NCBI RefSeq assembly: GCF_039555335.1
Contig: NC_092631.1
Span: 12,709,701 to 12,773,700, forward strand
Origin: Amphiura filiformis
Taxonomy: Eukaryota; Echinodermata; Ophiuroidea; Amphilepidida; Amphiuridae
DNA length: 64,000 bases
Reading direction: 5' to 3'
The notes beneath the pieces were generated by a model, which was given only the letters and a program-made list of their open reading frames with translations, ran no database searches and had not been told where the DNA came from. Both the position numbers and the translations under genes were made by a program. Shown piece by piece: positions 45,036-57,600 of this stretch (the stretch's first letter is position 1; every line of letters starts with the position of its first letter).

Positions 45036-46018
45036 ATGTACTTAAAGTGTATGTAGCTGGGATGAAAAGCTGACCATGAATTGAAAATTTTGAAGATATA
45101 CATTTTTCTCAAAAAATATTTAATGTTTTCATACGATGGACAGCTTTTTATCCCAGCTACATGTACACTTTAAGAGCATGGCATTAGATTTATACAGTTT
45201 ACTTCGCGGACTGTTAAATTTCAAAAATATCAATTTTTAATCATTTGCCATAAAATTTGTATTATATCGCGCATTTCAAAAAATCAAAATTATTTGATAT
45301 CAGAAGGACATTCCTGGTATTCAGAATGCAATTCGATATGTCTAATGTGCTCTCGGGTCCAACAAAACTACGTGAAAACGTCACTATCTGAGCGCATTAT
45401 TGAAACTACCTCCAAACCATTCCATCTGCAATTTCAAGAAAGTGTAACTTGTGGAAAAAGTGGGTAATGATGAATCCAAAGGACACATCAAGGATCAATA
45501 AATGATATAAGAGGATACCTTGAATATGAACAACAGGAAAGAAAACGAGCAAGGTACACCAACTTGATGTGGGGAAACATGTAAAATGCAGACTAGACAG
45601 TACGCAGGGGGGACAAAAATAGCAAATGTAGGCATAAGAAGTAGGCAAAGTTCGATAGCCAAAAATTACCAGTTCCAAGGCCCACAGAAGTGCTGAACCT
45701 GCAAAAACAACAATGGTAATACAAAAACAGGCAGGCAAAGTACTGTTTTCCTGACACTTTTGTGGGCTCTGGAATTGGCAGTTTTTGGCCATCGAATTTT
45801 GCCTGTTTTTGTGCCCACTCTGAATGTTTGGTTTAGCGTGTCCGTTTATATGCACTGTGATTTTCATCACATGTTCTAGTGCACTTTTGTATTACCATTG
45901 ATCCTTGTTTGTTTTGCAGGTTCAGCACTTCTGTTTTAGTCCCCCTGCGTACTGTCTAGTTTGCATGTTACCAAAATCTGAATTTTGATTATTTTTACAA
46001 TCTTCCGAATGAGCCTTT

Positions 46019-46403
46019 TTAAGGGTATACGAGGTATTGTTGGTCGAAGCAGCCAAAAAAAACCGATTTTCATTTATATCTAAATCAATATATTATTGAA
46101 AAATAACACTTTGGTGTTTTGCAAAAGTTCATTCTAGAAATCATATACTTTGAAAACTAGCTTTATTTATTGTTGTTAATGAGTTATTTACGCTTTACAA
46201 AAGTGTTGTTGTTTCAGCCCTCTTTACGACATAACTCAAGAACCACAAGACCTACAAAAGTATATCTGTGATATTTGAATTCTTCTACACGCTCGCTATG
46301 AATTGAGCAATACAATTTTTGCTAAAGCTCACTACCATTCGCAAGATACTGTGAACTACTTTTTTTTGGCTGCTTCGACCAACAATACATCGTACACCCT
46401 TAA
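46019..46403. mobile_element. TTAA-flanked MITE, copy in unit 1
   Basis: TTAA then GGGTATACGAGGTATTGTTG...GAAGCAGCC, mirrored at the right end (GGCTGCTTCGACC...CCC then TTAA). 385 bp, non-coding, TIRs of about 43 bp. TTAA with GGG ends again suggests a piggyBac-type origin. Confidence 0.78.
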
Positions 46404-47624
46404 GCGAACAAAATCACCAAAATCGGATTTGTGGTTCGTGAGACATATTATTATTCTTGCTGCAAAACACGATTTTACCACTTTTCTGCTACTTAAGGAA
46501 TCGGATAGAAACGTTTGCACAGTATTTTTGTGGGACCTGGGAACACATCAAACAAAACTTACAATCTGAATAAGAGGAATGTTCTCCTGATATCAAATAA
46601 TTTTGATTTATTAAAAAATTATTAAAATTTGATATATCCAATCCCTTAAGGTTAAATACAATTGATTTTCAAGGCTTGAATCCAGAGGGGCGTAAGTTAA
46701 TAATGGAAACAGCCATGCAGAAAAGAATGAACTCACGCGTACAATAGTGTATCAATCTGAACTACAAATACAACAATAATAACAAAACCAACAACCAATA
46801 TTTTGTTAATCTAATTTGTAAAAATATATTCATAGGCCGCACCTATTTTATAGACTAGTATAGGCCTAAAAATTGCTGAATTATATAATGGAAAAAAACG
46901 GGCAAAAACAATCAATCGCTGCAGTCAGAAAGAAAGACACGAACAAGAAAAAGAAGAAAAAGTGAGAGAAAAACTAAATGGAATGGACCACATAGGGACT
47001 CGAACACGTACCAATTTTTTCCAGCTCAAAACTATAGTATAGTATTATATAGTAGAGCGGAAAAACTGGGTAATGATGAATCCCAAGGACACATCAAGGA
47101 TCAATAAATGATATAAGAGGATACCTTGAATATGAACAACAGGAAAGAAAACGAGCAAGGTACACCAACTTGATGTGGGGAAACATGTAAAATGCAGACT
47201 AGACAGTACGCAGGGGTGACAAAAATAGCAAATGTAGGCATAAGAAGTAGGCAAAGTTCGATAGCCAAAAATTACCAGTTCCAAGGCCCACAGAAGTGCT
47301 GAACCTGCAAAAACAACAATGGTAATACAAAAACAGGCAGGCAAAGTACTGTTTTCCTGACACTTTTGTGGGCTCTGGAATTGGCCGTTTTTGGCCATCG
47401 AATTTTGCCTGTTTTTGTGCCCACTCTGAATGTTTGGTTTAGCGTGTCCGTTTATATGCACTGTGATTTTCATCACATGTTCTAGTGCACTTTTGTATTA
47501 CCATTGATCCTTGTTTGTTTTGCAGGTTCAGCACTTCTGTTTTAGTCCCCCTGCGTACTGTCTAGTTTGCATGTTACCAAAATCTGAATTTTGATTATTT
47601 TTACAATCTTCCGGATGAGCCTTT

Positions 47625-48009
47625 TTAAGGGTATACGAGGTATTGTTGGTCGAAGCAGCCAAAAAAAACCGATTTTCATTTATATCTAAATCAATATATT
47701 ATTGAAAAATAACACTTTGGTGTTTTGCAAAAGTTCATTCTACAAATCATATACTTTGAAAACTAGCTTTATTTATTGTTGTTAATGAGTTATTTACGCT
47801 TTACAAAAGTGTTGTTGTTTCAGCCCTCTTTACGACATAACTCAAGAACCACAAGACCTACAAAAGTATATCTGTGATATTTGAATTCTTCTACACGCCC
47901 GCTATGAATTGAGCAATGCAATTTTTGCTAAAGCTCACTACCATTCGCAAGATACTGTGAACTACTTTTTTTTGGCTGCTTCGACCAACAATACATCGTA
48001 CACCCTTAA
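47625..48009. mobile_element. TTAA-flanked MITE, copy in unit 2
   Basis: Same element as at 46019-46403, carried along by the tandem duplication. Confidence 0.78.
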
Positions 48010-49228
48010 GCGAACAAAATCACCAAAATCGGATTTGTGGTTCGTGAGACATATTATTATTCTTGCTGCAAAACACGATTTTACCACTTTTCTGCTACTT
48101 AAGGAATCGGATAGAAACGTTTGCACAGTATTTTTGTGGGACCTGGGAACACATCAAACAAAACTTACAATCTGAATAAGAGGAATGTTCTCCTGATATC
48201 AAATAATTTTGATTTATTAAAAAATTATTAAAATTTGATATATCCAATCCCTTAAGGTTAAATACAATTGATTTTCAAGGCTTGAATCCAGAGGGGTGTA
48301 AGTTAATAATGGAAACAGCCATGCAGAAAAGAATGAACTCACGCGTACAATAGTGTATCAATCTGAACTACAAATACAACAATAATAACAAAACCAACAA
48401 CCAATATTTTGTTAATCTAATTTGTAAAAAATATATTCATAGGCCGCACCTATTTTATAGACTAGTATAGGCCTAAAAATTGCTGAATTATATAATGGAA
48501 AAAAACGGGCAAAAACAATCAATCGCTGCAGTCAGAAAGAAAGACACGAACAAGAAAAAGAAGAAAAAAGTGAGAGAAAAACTAAATGGAATGGACCACA
48601 TAGGGACTCGAACACGTACCAATTTTTTCCAGCTCAAAACTATAGTATAGTATTATATAGTAGAGTGGAAAAAGTGGGTAATGATGAATCCAAAGGACAC
48701 ATCAAGGATCAATAAATGATATAAGAGGATACCTTGAATATGAACAACAGGAAAGAAAACGAGCAAGGTACACCAACTTGATGTGGGGAAACATGTAAAA
48801 TGCAGACTAGACAGTAAAAAAAAAAAAAAAAAATAGCAAATGTAGGCATAAGAAGTAGGCAAAGTTCGATAGCCAAAATTACCAGTTCAAGGCCCACAGA
48901 AGTGCTGAACCTGCAAAACAACAATGGTAATACAAAAACAGGCAGGCAAAGTACTGTTTTCCTGACACTTTTGTGGGCTCTGGAATTGGCAGTTTTGGCC
49001 ATCGAATTTTGCCTGTTTTTGTGCCCACTCTGAATGTTTGGTTTAGCGTGTCCGTTTATATGCACTGTGATTTTCATCACATGTTCTAGTGCACTTTTGT
49101 ATTACCATTGATCCTTGTTTGTTTTGCAGGTTCAGCACTTCTGTTTTAGTCCCCCTGCGTACTGTCTAGTTTGCATGTTACCAAAATCTGAATTTTGATT
49201 ATTTTTACAATCTTCCGGATGAGCCTTT

Positions 49229-49611
49229 TTAAGGGTATACGAGGTATTGTTGGTCGAAGCAGCCAAAAAAAACCGATTTTCATTTATATCTAAATCAATA
49301 TATTATTGAAAAATAACACTTTGGTGTTTTGCAAAAGTTCATTCTACAAATCATATACTTTGAAAACTAGCTTTATTTATTGTTGTTAATGAGTTATTTA
49401 CGCTTTACAAAAGTGTTGTTGTTTCAGCCCTCTTTACGACATAACTCAAGAACCACAAGACCTACAAAAGTATATCTGTGATATTTGAATTCTTCTACAC
49501 GCTCGCTATGAATTGAGCAATGCAATTTTGCTAAAGCTCACTACCATTCGCAAGATACTGTGAACTACTTTTTTTTTTTGCTTCGACCAACAATACATCG
49601 TACACCCTTAA
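49229..49611. mobile_element. TTAA-flanked MITE, copy in unit 3
   Basis: Same element, with small changes in the T-run before the right TIR. Confidence 0.78.
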
Positions 49612-50159
49612 GCGAACAAAATCACCAAAATCGGATTTGTGGTTCGTGAGACATATTATTATTCTTGCTGCAAAACACGATTTTACCACTTTTCTGCTAC
49701 TTAAGGAATCGGATAGAAACGTTTGCACAGTATTTTACAATCTGAATAAGAGGAATGTTCTCCTGATATCAAATAATTTTGATTTATTAAAAAATTATTA
49801 AAATTTGATATATCCAATCCCTTAAGGTTAAATACAATTGATTTTCAAGGCTTGAATCCAGAGGGCGTAAGTTAATAATGGAAACAGCCATGCAGAAAAG
49901 AATGAACTCACGCGTACAATAGTGTATCAATCTGAACTACAAATACAACAATAATAACAAAACCAACAACCAATATTTTGTTAATCTAATTTGTAAAAAT
50001 ATATTCATAGGCCGCACCTATTTTATAGACTAGTATAGGCCTAAAAATTGCTGAATTATATAATGGAAAAAAACAATCAATCGCTGCAGTCAGAAAGAAA
50101 GACACGAACAAGAAAAAGAAGAAAAAGGTGAGAGAAAAACTAAATGGAATGGACCACAT

Positions 50160-50262
50160 AGGGACTCGAACACGTACCAATTTTTCCAGCTCAAAACTAT
50201 AGTATAGTATTATATAGTAGAGCGTAAGTCCGGCGCGCTAACCGCTTGAGCCACTGGGGCAC
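50160..50262 (-). other. tRNA-like sequence with a long insert
   Basis: On the minus strand an A-box-like TGGCTCAAGCGG and a B-box-like GTTCGAGTCC lie about 75 bp apart, separated by an AT-rich insert (TATATAATACTATACTATAG). It could be a SINE head, a tRNA pseudogene or an intron-containing tRNA; a clean cloverleaf was not found. Units 1 and 2 keep only the B-box half. Confidence 0.45.
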
Positions 50263-50434
50263 ATGAAATGATTGATCTCAAACTGATACTTATGGAATAG
50301 TGCATAACAGGCTCTTATGATAAACAAGCTTGTTACCGCTGTCAATGTCGGAGGTATCGATGGCGAAAAACCTCGTTTTTGCAAAAGTAGCTTAAATTTG
50401 GAGTGAAATTCAAATGGTAAAGTAAGCGACAGAC

Positions 50435-50435
50435 N
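50435..50435. other. Ambiguous base
   Basis: An 'n' in the sequence just right of the tandem array, a sign of uncertain assembly or consensus here. Confidence 0.99.
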
Positions 50436-51287
50436 TTTGAGAAATAATGTAGGCAGTTAGAAATCGAAATTAACATTCCACAATCCAGATATCGATAATG
50501 TAACAAAACAGTGTTTTGTGGTACAAGATTCTCGAAAATTGTTCCCAAAAACGGGCTAATGAAATTTAATCGGTACTGTATTTGGTTCTTCCCCATGGCA
50601 ACATTATTTCTATGGTCGATTTGTAGTACAATACAAAAAAAGAGAAAATAATCACTCGGCGTGGTTTTATACGGAGCGAACATTTGAAAAAAACTGCATG
50701 GAACGCGTTTTTGATCTTTTGAACATGGTGCGTAAAATGGTTTAAACGAAGGATTTTCAAACGGATTCTAAAAATGTGTATAAACACACAAAAATAATGT
50801 AAAGATACATCCACGCACCAACATTTGACTCACTGCGATATTTGATTGCTGAGAAAACGCGGTTTTAGAAAACAACTTTATACGTCTTTTATACGTTTTT
50901 TATACGTTTCTCTGTGTAACCTTAAACCACTATTTTTCTATTGTAGTCAGTGACCACTGTCATTGTACTTTTCACATGAACATTATGAGCGAAATGTGTC
51001 AGTAATTTTTGCGCAGACAGTAAGGGTCGGTTCATAGTGAATATTCGAAGGCGAATATTCGTTGTCGAAGACTTGTTGTGACGTCAAAATATATACGGCA
51101 ACGAATAAAATATGATGACACGCCGAGTTGAGTCGGATTAAATATCGCGCAACTGATAGCGAGATACTATTGATTTATATGAAAGGCTCGAGGTCACCTG
51201 AATATCGTTCGACGAACGATGATTTCAAAAATCCCCAATGAAAATTAACCTGCACAGTTGTGCAAAATACGTCTGGATAGTTCCAAA

Positions 51288-51431
51288 ATGGCTGATAACG
51301 AACTGAAAGAAAACGTTATTAGTGCGCTACAAGCGTACCCATTTTATATGACATAAAAGTAAGGGACTATAAAGACGTCCTGAAAAAGGAAAATGCCTGG
51401 CAGGCAATAGCATTCCAATGCTGTAGTGATG
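51288..51431 (+). pseudogene. MADF-like domain exon with frameshift
   Basis: MADNELKENVISALQAYPF reads from ATG 51288. After a one-base shift near 51345 the frame continues LYDIKVRDYKDVLKKENAWQ and AIAFQCCSD up to a GTAAGT donor. The combination (LI..V...P.LYD...YKD...K..AW..IA) is that of MADF/Adf-1-type DNA-binding domains. Later exons were not found. Confidence 0.6.
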
Positions 51432-53869
51432 GTAAGTTATGTTTTATCAGAGAAGATTACATCTTCTCTGGTTTTATGCAAATAATATGATATTTAGGCT
51501 TACAAACATAACCTATAAGTGAACGGTTCATTGTTTGCTAAATCCAAGCGAGATCACCCGAAAATCTATGCAAGAGAAATTTCTACTGCTGCTGATGAAA
51601 AATCCTAGAGTGCGTTTGGAGTTTTTTTCTTCACTTTACCAGTAGGCCTAATAAATTCATAAAAAAAATAAAAATCAAATAAACATTTAGAGCGAATGTT
51701 TTTACTCACTGCTCATCTGATCCACTTTCCCAGGAAATATCGATACTCCTTTTTTTTCCTGACTTTCCAGACATAATTATGAGTAAACATCAAAATTAAT
51801 GTTTACAAAACAGTCAAATATATACATTCGTTTGCATTTTGTACATTAATATTAATAATGTACAAACATTAAAAAAAGGGGGCCTAAGAGTATGTCTATT
51901 TTTAATCATATATTAATTCCGCCATGCCCAAACATATTTTTATATATGAAATCGTGTAAAAACTGACCCTTGTAAATCTATGGAACCCCAAATTCCAATC
52001 AAAAATAAAAACAACTTTGTTATCAAAATACACTAGGACTATACATTGTATTACAGGAATTTAATAGATGGTGCATTTTAATAAATAAATAGATTAACAC
52101 GGGTAATGGACGAGAAATGTTTGGCAATACCGGATTGACCACATAGGCAGTGAATAAAGAAATTAATAAAAATAAAAATAAATTAAATGAGAAAATGAAA
52201 GCAAGGACATTTGGTGAAGTATTGTTTTAGAGTGCGAAGGAGTCCTACATGTTATCCTGGCCCAGGACACTGATTAATGTAAATTCGACCCATAGTTATT
52301 TTATCCACTTTTGCCAGCATTCAACCTGTTCAAGGTGATTTATGCCTATTTTAAATAAAATTCCGAAATCTGAAGTATCAACGTTGTATCGTGCACAAAT
52401 TATGATCCGAGACTATTTCATTTGACACGGTTGTATATGGATTTCAAAAGATCGGTCCTATAATAGATATCGATTAGAGAATTACAGCAAGAGACTTTGA
52501 GGATGCCGTAATCCTCTTGACCATCAACCAATCAGATAGACATATTTCAGAAATATATTCGTAGAGTTGAAACTTGTTCAACTCTTGAAATATATATTTC
52601 AAGTAATCTCGTTTCACATTTAGCAGCAATAAAGTCACGAAGGGGCGGTAATGCTAATATACGATTTCAGTCAAATATTGGTGCAAATATACGATTTCGG
52701 TCAACTATTTGGCTATTCTTTGCCGAAAATTATGAAATGTATATCAGTAACAACTCTTAGGAGGGTTTTCGAGTAATTTTAACGAAATAATGGGGTAAAA
52801 TAAAAGAAAACCCACTTACAATTTTGGACTTGACTCTTAACTGTGGTGTTCTAGGGGAATTAAAATATCACAATTAATATGTTTCATTCAAAATCGTTGT
52901 CCTACAAGCACATGTTAAATGGCTCGATTCACATTAGGTATAAGTTGGGACATTGTCAGATTGTGTGAACATTACAAATACAAACAATAAGGTTGAAAAA
53001 GAAAAAGCCATTTAAAAATGAATTTAAAAGATCGTCTATTTGTAGCTTTATGACACTGAATAGACCAAATATCTGCCTCTGACGAAAAAAAAAAAAATGT
53101 TTTCCATGCTGATTTGTTTTTTGTAACGAGTATGTCATTTCAAAAAGAAAGAAAAAAATATTACTTTTTAAAAACTCAACGCATTACTATCTAGGCCTAT
53201 AATTATAATTATAATGTTATACTTGATTAGATAACAATTAGCCATGTGTTTGATAATTACAGAAAATTAAATATGTAAAATTGCTTCTCAAAGCAAATTA
53301 AATTACCTGGAATATGATTGTATGGTGTTAAAGTATGCAGTTTAAAGTGAATTGTAAACAAAATGTGAAAAAAGAAATGGCCCTCTTGCATTATATGACC
53401 ACTGGGGTCACTTATATTCAATTTGCTCCTCCTGATCATCCTCCACCCCGCAAATTATGCAAATGTTAATAATGTTTACAATATTTATTATGCTTACTGT
53501 ATTGGTCTCATCACAAGCTTTAGTTTGACACCAAATTTAACTACATAGGCTGTAGGCATCCCCGGGGTCGGCCTAGCCTATATTATGAACCCCAAAATGT
53601 TACATCTCCACTTAAAACGCATGGTCACTTATTGACTTATTTATTGACTTATTTATTTCTTTATTAACTTATTAATTTATTTATTCATTTTTATTTTCAG
53701 ACATTAAATCATGACAGTAGTTCAATATTGAGTTTACCTATTATTTTATTGACTACGTTATAGAAATTCTCTAATTTTTGCTTACCTAGGTCAACGGGCA
53801 ATACTTGTTAACAGTCGGGCAACGCTGTGAATTGTAGAAATATATCTTTCTCCGGTTCATAGTTTTATA
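51432..53869. other. Interior of the TIR element
   Basis: AT-rich, no confident coding sequence. A minus-strand stretch near 51732-51775 (MSGKSG..., then SIDISWESGSDEQ) is open but too short to name. Confidence 0.35.
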
Positions 53870-54327
53870 TTCGAAGCCGCATATATTTTGACGACCAAAA
53901 AGTATTCGAAGCCGAATATTCGCCTTCGAATATACACTTTGAACCAGCCTTAATCAAGATTTAAATTATCGATCATCTATTGTACAGGGAAAGCGATGAA
54001 ACAGATTGACTGAGAGCTATTGATTTATGTTTCGTATTAGCAAGTGCCGATATTGAATAAACATGATGAACAAGCAACGAGACGAAGATATTTAATAAAC
54101 CTGAACAATTAAAACGAGTCGGATAGACCTAATATTGTTTCCAATAAGATAGGCAGGATAGAACGTAATAAAATCTATATTTGTCTTTGTTTCAAGATTT
54201 CATAACGGGTGTTAGAGCAACGAGATCGCTTAATTTTGTTTTTATTGAGACACTCTAGACTGCTTCTCTGCACGGATATTATTAAGCCTACAATTGGTTA
54301 TTAGGTTCATTCCATAATTTGTGCTAC

Positions 54328-54693
54328 ATGTACAAGATGTCTTCAAAAACAGGTGCAATAAAGCTGAGGATGACAGATTTCATGAATTTCAGTGTCACAT
54401 ATTTCGTGTTTTTTGTCACATTCATTCCCATGGTAACATCTTTAATAAATCAATGTTCTGCCAATTTTCATGTTGTTCATGGTAAGAGAATGTTAACCAG
54501 TGAAACTCGCACTTACAACAACGTCAAAATGCAGTCTCGGTGCGCTACGAGTTGCCTTCATGATCCGAGGTGTCTGTCGTTTAATTTCGCGCGTAATTTG
54601 GGAGTGTGCGAGATGAATTCTGAAGTTTGTTTAGACGCAGATGATAGATGTAATGATGATGACGATTATGCACATGTTCACAGAAACGGAGAG
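54328..54693 (+). CDS. Lectin gene exon 1: signal peptide and PAN/Apple-like domain
   Basis: A hydrophobic segment (FMNFSVTYFVFFVTFIPMVT) is followed by CSANFHVVHGKRMLTSETRT and a PAN-like pattern SRCATSCLHDPRCLSFNFAR...CEM. Possible starts are the ATGs at 54328, 54337 and 54370; the last gives the shortest signal peptide. An acidic patch (DADDRCNDDDDY) precedes the GTAAGA donor, phase 0. Confidence 0.75.
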
Positions 54694-57600
54694 GTAAGAA
54701 ATGAGTGTTTTTGACGAAAGAGATGAAAGGCAGATACCGTCCAGAAAAAACATTACAATAGATTGGTCTTATCTTGATACATGTTTGTAAAGTAAGCCTG
54801 TTTCAGTAATAAAATTGTTCAAACTCCAAATAATGTTTTTGTGGAGGGTGTCTGCCGGCGTCTATTTCGTCAAAAAAAAACACTCATTCAATGGCATGCA
54901 TAGTGACTACAAGATTGATTAACTGTCTCTCTCTCCCTTTCACCCCTCTCACCCCCCTTCTTCCATCTCTCTCCCTCTCGCTCCCTGCCTCTTCCTCTTT
55001 CTCTCCCTCTCACTCAAATACGATAATTGACTACTACAATTAAAGCTAAAATGTTTCAAACCTGTTCTACTTTAGGTAATTGGAAACTGCACACCGGATA
55101 TAAATGCACGTAAGTAGATTCTATTGAACGTCTTTACTAGATTACAAAAAAACATGTGATTTTATTTTGTTACATAAAAAAAAGTAGTAGGCCTAATTGG
55201 AGAAGGGTTTCTTCGAAATAGTGAACAAAAAAGTGAGCGTTGAAGACATTTTAAACTTTTACATAGGCCTAAATTTGACCAATAAAACAATTACCAACAC
55301 CTGATAACATAATGTGATGCTGCGTTAAAATTTAATAGATTTAGAATACATCGGACGAGTTCTGAAATTTGTGTCAGGATCTTTGGAAAAAAGTATCCAT
55401 TTTGTATTTTAGCGTCTGCCCAAAATACTTCGCATTATTCTTTGGTGTATAATCATGAAATCAGAATAATCTTGAACAGTGAACACTTCGGATGCATAGT
55501 AGGCCTACAGAACGCCAGCGTGGATGCGTCCGATGGCATGGAGATACACTGTTAAAACTAAATGTACGTCGTAGTTTTACAGAGACTTTAAAGGAAATTC
55601 ATAACCTCATTAATAAACGCGATGTGTGCGATCCAATTACATTTAGTTATTTGTGAAAACGCGAACGCAATTCGAGGTCATTAATATCTCACAATTGACC
55701 GCAAAATGCGTAATTGTTCCAATGTCGCACACAATTGACCGGCGTTTGCGTGTTGTTGTGCGTCGAACAAACTACGCGCGCGCTGGCTGCCGTATTTGGA
55801 TTGCGCGCTACCATATTTGCACAGATTGTGATACGCACTTTTGTTATTGGTCGTTATGTTTTAGCCTGATCGATTTTGGGAAAGGGAAGATGTAAAAATC
55901 ATCTATTTTTATAAACTTTCGAGCAAAATTTTGTGTTATTTTGTAAGATGAAGAGATTAAAGTGACGGTTATGAATGAGGTTAATAACTTTGCATCGGTA
56001 ATATGTCGGGCATTGTGAAAAATCTAAACATTTTGTTTTGGACCTCAGAATATTCCGCGGTTCCAAAGGCAAAATGTTTAGATTTTTCACAATGGCCTGC
56101 AAATAACCGGTGCGCAGTTATTAACCTCTAAATAACGGGGAAAATAACACAGAATTCTGTAAAGTACAGGCTTAAATCCTTAATTCTACGGATTCCCTAT
56201 TAATCAACGGCCATTTTCACAATTTCCTATAAAATCTACTGCCAGCTAATTAACCTTTATTTAAATTTGCTGTTATTTAGCCGGCACTAGATTTGTTAGG
56301 AAATTTGCGAAATTTGCGAAAACCCGAAGCTTTACAAGGAAAAGAAGGGAAAGTGCTAGAGATTTACAGAATGCGTGAATTTCCCGTGTTACGGTCTCTG
56401 TAAAACTACGTTTATATTTAAAAGTGTGTTCTTGGAATTTGCCGTGTAGTTTAATACTAGATGATTTGGTTTGCATGTTATCAATATCTTTTTCTTCATA
56501 GAAACCCCGTATGTTTGTGAGGGTGACACATTCAGCTTAACATGTAACAACGAAGAACGTATCATAATAACTTCTGCAATGTACGGAAGACAAATGTACA
56601 CACTCTGTCCAACAACCAATATGAATACGTTGAGCTGCGCAGCTAATAATTCTCTGGCTATAGTTCAAGAAGTGTGCGATGGTAAACAAAGCTGTAATAT
56701 AAACGCCAGCAGTGAAGTTTTTGGTGATCCGTGCTCTGGTACTGATAAGTACTTACAGATAGAATATGAATGCGGTACGTATAAACACTTCTCGTGCTTC
56801 TTTTATTATTGTAATTTCCGCATAGCGATGAATAACGGAATAGTATAAACCGTCCCTCTGAACAATCTTGCGCGACTGGACGATCGCATGTAGCGACCTT
56901 GACCTTGGTGAAGGTTTTTATCGTCCTTGGTTCGCCAACTTGAGATGTTCTCACTTAAATTGCCCCCATTGAATATTCAATCAAAAAGATTGAATTATCA
57001 ATCTCACGGTCCCGAATTGGGGACAAATCATTTTCGACTGTATATTCAGTCGGATGATTTGAATTTTTCAAACTTTTTGTCAATCAAAAGTGGTGATTCT
57101 CAATCTTTTACAATCTTTTAGCGATTGAAGTTTGGGGCAAATCTTTTTCGATTGAATTTTCAGTAGAAAGGATTGATTTTCATTGTATTTCAATCTTTTG
57201 CCGTCCCAAATTAGGGACAAATCCTTTCCAGTTGAAAAAAAGATTGAAAATCTTCACTCTAAAACAGTTGAAAATCTCATTCCAAAAATATGCAGCACAT
57301 GACATGTGGCAGTACATTAGGAGTATCACTTGATTAGATAGTGAATCAGTCTACAAAGAGAGTTAGAGTGGAAAAAAACACATTTCAATCTATTTTTCAA
57401 TCTATTTAGATTAATTCCTATCATCAAAACTCATCCTACGATTATATGCCTGCATTATACGGCTGCATTATAAGAAGCACAAATTGGTGTAAGCCTATTA
57501 TTATTTCCTTTTAACTTTTAATTCCATTCTAAGCAATTTACAATTTATTTTAATGAATCATACTAAACTACACGTGAGTCTTTTTTTCATGGTGGGACCA

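Larger units (their letters stand above)
43300..45452. other. Intergenic, microsatellite-rich
   Basis: No gene. Contains the two simple repeats listed separately and a foldback (45045-45180) whose arms share GTAGCTGGGAT and its complement. Confidence 0.5.
45453..50222. repeat. Three tandem copies of a 1.6-kb unit
   Basis: Units at 45453-47058, 47059-48666 and 48667-50222 (periods about 1606 and 1608) are nearly identical. Each contains a foldback (CAGTACGCAGGGG...CCCCCTGCGTACTG), a TTAA-flanked MITE, a second small TTAA element (TTAAGGAATCGGATAG...TATCCAATCCCTTAA) and half of a tRNA-like sequence. Frames inside have no family match. Copy 3 has an 18-A run at 48816-48833 replacing unit sequence and several one-base losses in homopolymers. 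Confidence 0.92.
51022..53951. mobile_element. 2.9-kb TIR element, possibly PIF/Harbinger-like
   Basis: Left TAAGGGTCGGTTCATAGTG then ATATTCGAAGGCGAATATTC, mirrored at 53870-53951 (GAATATTCGCCTTCGAATAT...GAACCAGCCTTA). The flanks are TAA/TTA-like but the duplication is not clean. A MADF-like exon near the left end fits PIF/Harbinger elements, some of which encode a Myb/MADF-type DNA-binding partner. No transposase found. Confidence 0.55.

Noticed and set aside
43867-45112. Open frames rich in THSL or LLSSPLLSS repeats
   Set aside because: They translate simple tetra- and pentanucleotide repeats.
45406-49080. Repeated minus-strand frame of 143-154 codons (MMKITVHINGHAKPN...)
   Set aside because: It falls in the tandem 1.6-kb repeat, spans a foldback structure, is broken in unit 3 and has no family match.
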